From Ktedonobacter racemifer DSM 44963 (GTDB lineage: Bacteria; Chloroflexota; Ktedonobacteria; Ktedonobacterales; Ktedonobacteraceae): a stretch of 64,000 nt of DNA. The notes under the pieces were generated by a model. It made no database searches. It saw only the letters and a program-made list of their open reading frames with translations, and was not told where the DNA came from. Shown in pieces: positions 59,847-64,000 of this stretch (positions are counted from its first letter, which is position 1; each line of letters opens with the position of its first letter). Both the position numbers and the translations under genes were made by a program. The stretch lies in the NCBI RefSeq assembly GCF_000178855.1, contig NZ_ADVG01000003.1, forward strand, positions 930,001-994,000, read 5' to 3'.

Positions 59847-60668
59847 CTAGCGGATATGGTCCAGGTCTCGCAGAAACGCTTCGGCTTCCTGTCGCCAGAT
59901 CTGAGGTTGACTCAGGTGAAGATCATGGTCCGCGTTAGCAATCTGGACATAGCGTGCATGAGGGAGTTGTTGAGCCATGGCACGTAGCTCGTCCTGCGGT
60001 AGAAAGCTCTTTTCGCCTCCGACAAGTAACGTCGGACATTGGATGCGCCGCCACTCATCTGTATAATCGTGTACCCCCTGGTCGGCTACTGAACTGATCA
60101 TATCTTCGAAGTGGAACTGGGGCCAGAAGCCATCGCTGCGCTCCTCAAGGATCTCCAGCCAGGTCTGAGCATAGAGAGTGTCACCACCAAAGTATACTCT
60201 GGCATCGGCCAGCGAGGGGAAGGGGAGGGGCCAGCTATGCAGCCACTTGCGGATCTTCTCTTGCACATCAGGCTTATCAGGATTGGGGCTGACCGTGGCT
60301 TCAACCACAATCAAACCACGCACAAGATCTGGTCGACGCGAGGCCACAAGATAAGCGTTCTGCCCACCCATGGACTGCCCAATGAGCAACACCGGCTGAA
60401 CCTGGAGCTGTTCAATAACGCTTATCACATCCTTGACATAGGCATCCCGTGAGTAGTCGTTTAAGCCCTTGTCGCTCATACCATGCCCGCGCTGATCCAG
60501 GGCGTAGACGTGATAGTGCTCTCTTAGCCAGCTCACGCTCTCCCGCCATTCCAGCCCCCGTCCCGCGAGGCCATGCAGAAGCAATACTGGCGGACCATCC
60601 CCGCCAAAGTCCACACAACAGAGGCGTACACCTCCAACCTTCAGATAGGGTCGCGTAACAGTGGTCAT
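59847..60668 (-). CDS. alpha/beta hydrolase
   Basis: A 273-residue hydrolase with a canonical fold: PVLLLHGLAGRGLEWRESV (oxyanion), VYALDQRGHGMSDKG, the nucleophile LLIGQSMGGQNAYLVA (GQSMGG) and the catalytic histidine in IANADHDLHLSQP. ATG at 60668 (MTTVTRPYLK) has GGGAGGTAAGC upstream; the frame opens further to 60698. Substrate unknown. It is upstream of, and about 85 bp from, the flavoprotein gene on the same strand. Confidence 0.9.
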   Translation of the reverse strand: MTTVTRPYLKVGGVRLCCVDFGGDGPPVLLLHGLAGRGLEWRESVSWLREHYHVYALDQRGHGMSDKGLNDYSRDAYVKDVISVIEQLQVQPVLLIGQSMGGQNAYLVASRRPDLVRGLIVVEATVSPNPDKPDVQEKIRKWLHSWPLPFPSLADARVYFGGDTLYAQTWLEILEERSDGFWPQFHFEDMISSVADQGVHDYTDEWRRIQCPTLLVGGEKSFLPQDELRAMAQQLPHARYVQIANADHDLHLSQPQIWRQEAEAFLRDLDHIR

Positions 60669-60753
60669 GCTTACCTCCCTGCAATTCCGTTCCAACAACC
60701 ATTATACGATGTTCAATACGCACCAGGATAAGGGTTCTCACTTGACGTCACAC

Positions 60754-60840
60754 AGTAGGCCCCACGCCCGGCAGGTGTGAAAGGTAGGTGCGCCTTTTAG
60801 AAGCACTACCTTTCACACCTGCATGGGCGTGGGGCCTACT
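60754..60840. repeat. compound intergenic hairpin, 34-35-bp arms
   Basis: Arms 60754-60787 and 60806-60840 are complementary apart from a 2-nt bulge between the two sub-stems, around an 18-nt loop. Outer stem AGTAGGCCCCACGCCC, inner stem GCAGGTGTGAAAGGTAG. It lies between the stop of the membrane protein gene and the hydrolase start. Confidence 0.8.
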
Positions 60841-60866
60841 GCATGGGCTGGAGGATCAGGCAGGCA

Positions 60867-62105
60867 TTATGCCTCTTCCTTGACGCGTTTGAGCCACTTG
60901 GTGGCTGTGCTGCGGGCGCACCGCAACTGGTCAACGATCTCTAGCACCGTAATCTCGTTGTTTTCCTGGTACATGTCCGCGATAAGCTTGCCGTAATCCG
61001 GCGTAAATGGTTGAGCACCACGAAACTTGAAATCAATCGCGCTCAAAGCCTCTGTTGTGCGCCCTGGCTCATCTTCAAAGAGGTTCTGCTCGTTCAAGGA
61101 GGGGCGCGACTCGCTTGTGGCTTCGTCTTCAGCCTTGCCAGCGGGCAGGGCAGGCGACTCTGCGGAGGGGAGGGCAACAGTGGCGACGGTCCGCTCAATT
61201 GTCTCGCGCACCAGTTCAACGGTAACCTGGGAGAAGCGATTGAGCATCTCGTTGTTCATGGCATGCATGGCCGCCAGGTTCTGCTCGTTCATCTCCTGCA
61301 TGGCCTGGACCACCTGTGTGAGGTCACTGGCCTGCACATTTTGCGCTGGCTGGACGCTCTCTACCTGCGTCTCTACCTCGCTGATCTGCACTTGCTGCTT
61401 ATCAAGCTGCTGCTGCCGATTTCCCACGGCGATCTGCATACGCCAGCGCTCCATCGTGCGGTCAATAGCCATCAGGATCAGCAGGCAGGTCGCCAGGGCC
61501 GCGCGTTCATAGACAAAACTGGTGGAGTTGATGCCCAGCATTTGCATGGCCTGCGCGATGGTTCCCGGTACGTCGCGATGCTGTGTAAAGACAGCCCCAA
61601 TGATGATTGAGACGTAAGCGAGGAAGGCCAGGAAGACGATATTAAAGATCACAAGCACCCATTTGCCCACTGGATGCCCAACCATACGCGCCAGGTCGGG
61701 AACACGTCCGATCACCAGCAGGATCTGGAAGTCGACGCCCAGGCCCATGATGAGAAGCCAGATATAGAAGAGAAACGGCACATGGCCCAGGACCTCACCA
61801 TTTGAGAGCACATCCATAAAGCCCAGGACTGAGGCGATTGCCAGCAGATACCCGAGCACCAGGTTGATAATTTTGTCGGCGCGATGCGTCCATTCAATGG
61901 CCTGCTCATAGAAGCTTCCAGGCTCCGTACGGGTCACATCAAACGCGTTGAGGGATGCCGCCTGATCTTTCCTGGCTGTCTTAGCTAGCTGCCTGGCGAG
62001 TCTGGCCGCCTCGCGCTCCTCTCTACGCCTCGCCCAACCGCTCTTATCCACGCTAGAAGATGCCTGCGGTTCCTGCTGCGAATTCTGCTCTACAGCTTGC
62101 TGCAT
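60867..62105 (-). CDS. multi-helix membrane protein with coiled coil and C-terminal helix-turn-helix-like domain
   Basis: A 412-residue protein of unusual design. Residues about 18-50 are highly charged (ARRREEREAARLARQLAKTA). Helices lie at about 80-98, 108-130, 148-175 and 200-215. Residues about 215-300 are Gln/Glu/Met-rich and likely coiled coil. The last 45 residues (KLIADMYQENNEITVLEIVD and CARSTATKWLKRVKEEA) look like a helix-turn-helix. A DNA-binding role at the membrane is possible but unproved. The start follows AAGGGATTCATCGCGT. Confidence 0.75.
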   Translation of the reverse strand: MQQAVEQNSQQEPQASSSVDKSGWARRREEREAARLARQLAKTARKDQAASLNAFDVTRTEPGSFYEQAIEWTHRADKIINLVLGYLLAIASVLGFMDVLSNGEVLGHVPFLFYIWLLIMGLGVDFQILLVIGRVPDLARMVGHPVGKWVLVIFNIVFLAFLAYVSIIIGAVFTQHRDVPGTIAQAMQMLGINSTSFVYERAALATCLLILMAIDRTMERWRMQIAVGNRQQQLDKQQVQISEVETQVESVQPAQNVQASDLTQVVQAMQEMNEQNLAAMHAMNNEMLNRFSQVTVELVRETIERTVATVALPSAESPALPAGKAEDEATSESRPSLNEQNLFEDEPGRTTEALSAIDFKFRGAQPFTPDYGKLIADMYQENNEITVLEIVDQLRCARSTATKWLKRVKEEA

Positions 62106-62333
62106 ACGCGATGAATCCCTTCAATATATGACTCCGCTGAAAAATGGGGAAACACACCCCTCAGTAGGGACCAGCTTCAGCAGAGTCACATTTTCATAGC
62201 TTTTAATAGATAAAATATACAAAGTCCACCTGGCCTATCGTTTACAAAATTGGTTATTGATCAGGCCAGCAAGTCATTACACTACAGTTTCCTATTATAC
62301 ACACCTTAGCAACAAACGCCGCTCTTCCATTGG
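62106..62333. other. intergenic region with a family C scrap
   Basis: About 230 bp without a gene. GTAGGGACCAGCTTCAGC at about 62164-62181 matches the end of the family C MITE but no partner terminus follows, so it is a solo fragment. Confidence 0.5.
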
Positions 62334-62388
62334 GATATGAGGTGAGGATGTGGTTTGTGGACCTCAAACCACATCCTCACCTCATATC
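62334..62388. repeat. perfect 24-bp intergenic hairpin
   Basis: Arms 62334-62357 and 62365-62388 pair perfectly with a 7-nt loop. It ends 8 bp before the PrsW stop codon on the minus strand and is a likely terminator of that unit. Confidence 0.85.
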
Positions 62389-62395
62389 ATCTTCT

Positions 62396-63238
62396 TTACT
62401 TCTGCTCGGGCAGTCGTTCTTTCTCGGCGCGCTTGTAGACGAATACGAGCACACCGATGCCGAGGATGCTGATAATGAGGGTCGCGACCGAGATGGGGAA
62501 ACCCGGGGGGATCACGAAGTAGAGCGAATGGGGCAGGCCATCCCAGGCCCCATGCAACACCACGACGAAGGCAAAGACCAGGATGACGGGAATTGTGATG
62601 CGAAAACGGTGGGGCGCGCTCTCGTGGAAGAGGACGGCGCTCAGGATGGCGGTCCATGTGCCATGTCCAAAGGGCGCGATCAGGCCACGCAGGATCGTCT
62701 CTACGATAGACGCGCTAAAGCGTCCATGACTGTAGATAAAGGCATTGAAGGCATAGCCCGTGCTCTCCAGGGCCGCGAAACCCATACCCACAGCCGCGCC
62801 AAGCAGCAAGCCGTCAATGGGTGAATCGTGGCGCATCTTACGCGCAAGGAAGATCACAGCCAGGATTTTACATCCCTCTTCAATGAGGCCAATCAGTAAG
62901 CCACTGCGAAATGAGAGCTCCTGGTCAGGGCGGGTCTGTGGTGGAAGCAATAGCGCCTCAAGTACTGACGCGCCCAGCACCCCAAGCACACCACCCAGGC
63001 AGAAGCTTTTGGCAATTTGCTCTGGCGAAAGCGATGTGATGTGCTGATGATCGTACAGGAAAGCGACAAAGACGACCGGAATGAGAAAGTTACCGATCAC
63101 GATCACGGTGGGATAAAGGTTTGAGTTACTCGTCAAGGACATAACTACCACAGTTAAAACGAATAGCAGAAAACCGAGAAAAAAGACCTGAAGCCAGCTA
63201 CGCGATGGACGACGAGGCGTCTGCCAGGTGCCAGACAT
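62396..63238 (-). CDS. PrsW family intramembrane metalloprotease
   Basis: A 280-residue, eight-helix protein with the PrsW/CPBP-like signature: LIGLIEEGCKILAVIFLAR (EExxK), MGFAALESTGYAFNAFI (ExxxY), PFGHGTWTAILSAVLFHES (H) and VLHGAWDGLP (H). These are the predicted zinc-site residues. PrsW of Bacillus cleaves an anti-sigma factor in regulated proteolysis; the target here is unknown. The start follows AAAGGATGTGATCT. It is 13 bp from the upstream secreted protein gene on the same strand, so the two form an operon. Confidence 0.9.
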   Translation of the reverse strand: MSGTWQTPRRPSRSWLQVFFLGFLLFVLTVVVMSLTSNSNLYPTVIVIGNFLIPVVFVAFLYDHQHITSLSPEQIAKSFCLGGVLGVLGASVLEALLLPPQTRPDQELSFRSGLLIGLIEEGCKILAVIFLARKMRHDSPIDGLLLGAAVGMGFAALESTGYAFNAFIYSHGRFSASIVETILRGLIAPFGHGTWTAILSAVLFHESAPHRFRITIPVILVFAFVVVLHGAWDGLPHSLYFVIPPGFPISVATLIISILGIGVLVFVYKRAEKERLPEQK

Positions 63239-63251
63239 AGATCACATCCTT

Positions 63252-63860
63252 TCATAGCCATGCCTCTTTTACAGGCACATCTTTTAGCGTGTTGCTCCCA
63301 GAAGCTTGATCTTTTGCCATCCAGACCTTTCCTGTTTTCGGAAGACCAATCACGACTGAACCATCGGAGCAGCCATAATCGATGCGCTGATTATTTACCA
63401 GGCCGGTAGCACCTGTGAGGAAGGAGCAGAATGAGCCATTGGCAAGCACAAGCATCCAGGCCTGAGTGTCTGGTCCCTTAAAAGCTTCCGCCCGGGGCAG
63501 AGGTTGATTCAGGTTTACCCGAATGCCTTTCTGCCCCGTAGCGGGATTGGGATTGCAGATGACCAGGCTTCCAGACTTGGACGCGACAGGTTCAAAGCAT
63601 GGATCATAGATGATATTGCCGGTAGCACACCGCCAGGCATCACTACGCGAGGCAGCCAGCGAGCCAATCCAACAATAACCCGAGACGGTGGCCTGTGCCG
63701 TTGAGGAGGGATAAAAGTAGGTCACGCGTGTCGGCTCAACACGCGCTACCGCCCTGGCAAGAGGCACATACCCACCGAAGGAGAGTGCCCCCAACAAAAG
63801 GGCCAGGCAGAGCACAACCAGAGCCTTTCCTGAAGGAAGCCAGCGCTTACCTTGTATCAT
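63252..63860 (-). CDS. secreted protein of unknown function
   Basis: A 202-residue protein with a signal peptide (MIQGKRWLPSGKALVVLCLA then LLLGALSFGGYVPLARAVA). The mature part has five cysteines (about GYCWIG, WRCATG, DPCFEP, VICNPN, SFCSF, YGCSDG) and reads like a beta-rich domain. No catalytic motif is seen. ATG at 63860 has GGAGGATTG upstream; the frame opens to the window edge. It precedes the PrsW gene in an operon, and could be related to PrsW-controlled signalling by context only. Confidence 0.7.
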   Translation of the reverse strand: MIQGKRWLPSGKALVVLCLALLLGALSFGGYVPLARAVARVEPTRVTYFYPSSTAQATVSGYCWIGSLAASRSDAWRCATGNIIYDPCFEPVASKSGSLVICNPNPATGQKGIRVNLNQPLPRAEAFKGPDTQAWMLVLANGSFCSFLTGATGLVNNQRIDYGCSDGSVVIGLPKTGKVWMAKDQASGSNTLKDVPVKEAWL

Positions 63861-63889
63861 CAATCCTCCACTTCTTTCAAACAGGTGTG

Positions 63890-64000
63890 TTCTCCACATC
63901 CAGGGGAGGTGTAGGAGGGTCTCCCTCCTGCCGGGGCGTGGGGTGTCCCCACACATTCCCCCACTTACCTCTAACTGGCGCGTTCTCCACATCCAGGGGA
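63890..64000. repeat. direct repeat with 93-bp period at the window edge
   Basis: TTCTCCACATCCAGGGGA occurs at 63890-63907 and again at 63983-64000. A CTCCCTCC-type inverted run and GGGGTGTCCCC lie between. The second copy ends at the window edge, so it may continue as a tandem array. Confidence 0.6.

Noticed and set aside
1..64000. CRISPR arrays, tRNA and rRNA genes
   Set aside because: No regularly spaced identical repeats, no cloverleaf with a TTCGAnnCC-type arm and no rRNA-like stretch were found by reading.

Overview
The window looks like an accessory-rich stretch of a chromosome from a Ktedonobacteria-type Chloroflexota. This is an inference from gene content. Two approximately 1040-residue MalT-like LuxR regulators, single-gene regulators and enzymes with little operon structure, many MFS exporters, RuvC-type tnpB elements and a very high density of long intergenic palindromes all fit that group. 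Most genes are monocistronic, have clear AGGAGG-like ribosome sites and lie on the minus strand. I see no rRNA, tRNA, CRISPR array or replication origin.

Layout. 0.1-2.8 kb: a RibD/DHFR-like reductase, a cupin and a tnpB-only IS200/IS605 element. 3-10 kb: a giant LuxR regulator, a FAD aromatic hydroxylase and a convergent three-gene catabolic set (cyclase/hydrolase plus a split ThDP decarboxylase). 10-14 kb: alkylation-damage repair (Ada-AlkA fusion, Ogt), an O-methyltransferase and a GNAT. 14-22 kb: DinB-like protein, P1 peptidase, enoyl-CoA hydratase, universal stress protein, a PadR-C-like/membrane protein pair and an OmpR/histidine kinase pair. 21.5-25 kb: a graveyard of broken genes (SDR, TetR, DUF899-type, two further SDRs) with GC-rich, actinobacterial-looking sequence. 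25-33 kb: a nucleotidyltransferase/partner pair, DoxX with a TetR repressor and two matching operators, an MFS exporter, a lactonase-like MBL hydrolase, a TPR protein, a DUF998 protein and hydrolases. 33-46 kb: a second giant LuxR regulator, a HIT gene fused by recombination to a resolvase remnant, MFS, a PAS histidine kinase, a helix-turn-helix/MurA fusion, NIPSNAP, WYL regulator and arylamine N-acetyltransferase. 46-55 kb: a lipoprotein and a decaying phage-structural module, invaded by an HNH endonuclease gene that was itself invaded by a 108-bp MITE and an IS607 element. 55-64 kb: GNAT, LysR, MFS, a flavin disulfide reductase, hydrolase, a membrane protein with a C-terminal DNA-binding-like segment, PrsW protease and a secreted protein.

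The most striking feature is the intergenic DNA. About twenty large hairpins (stems 18-36 bp, mostly perfect) sit between genes. Three families recur: A (a 70-80 bp palindrome with a GCTGCTAAAGCACGCG arm, five sites), B (a conserved 23-nt mini-hairpin head followed by a 30-bp perfect palindrome with a variable core, four sites) and C (a 167-176 bp MITE with GGTAGGGACC termini, five copies and a scrap). Families A and C carry smaller palindromes inserted at apparently the same internal position. A second notable signal is a phage-like small gene killed by four in-frame stops, all explainable as C-to-T changes of the coding strand.
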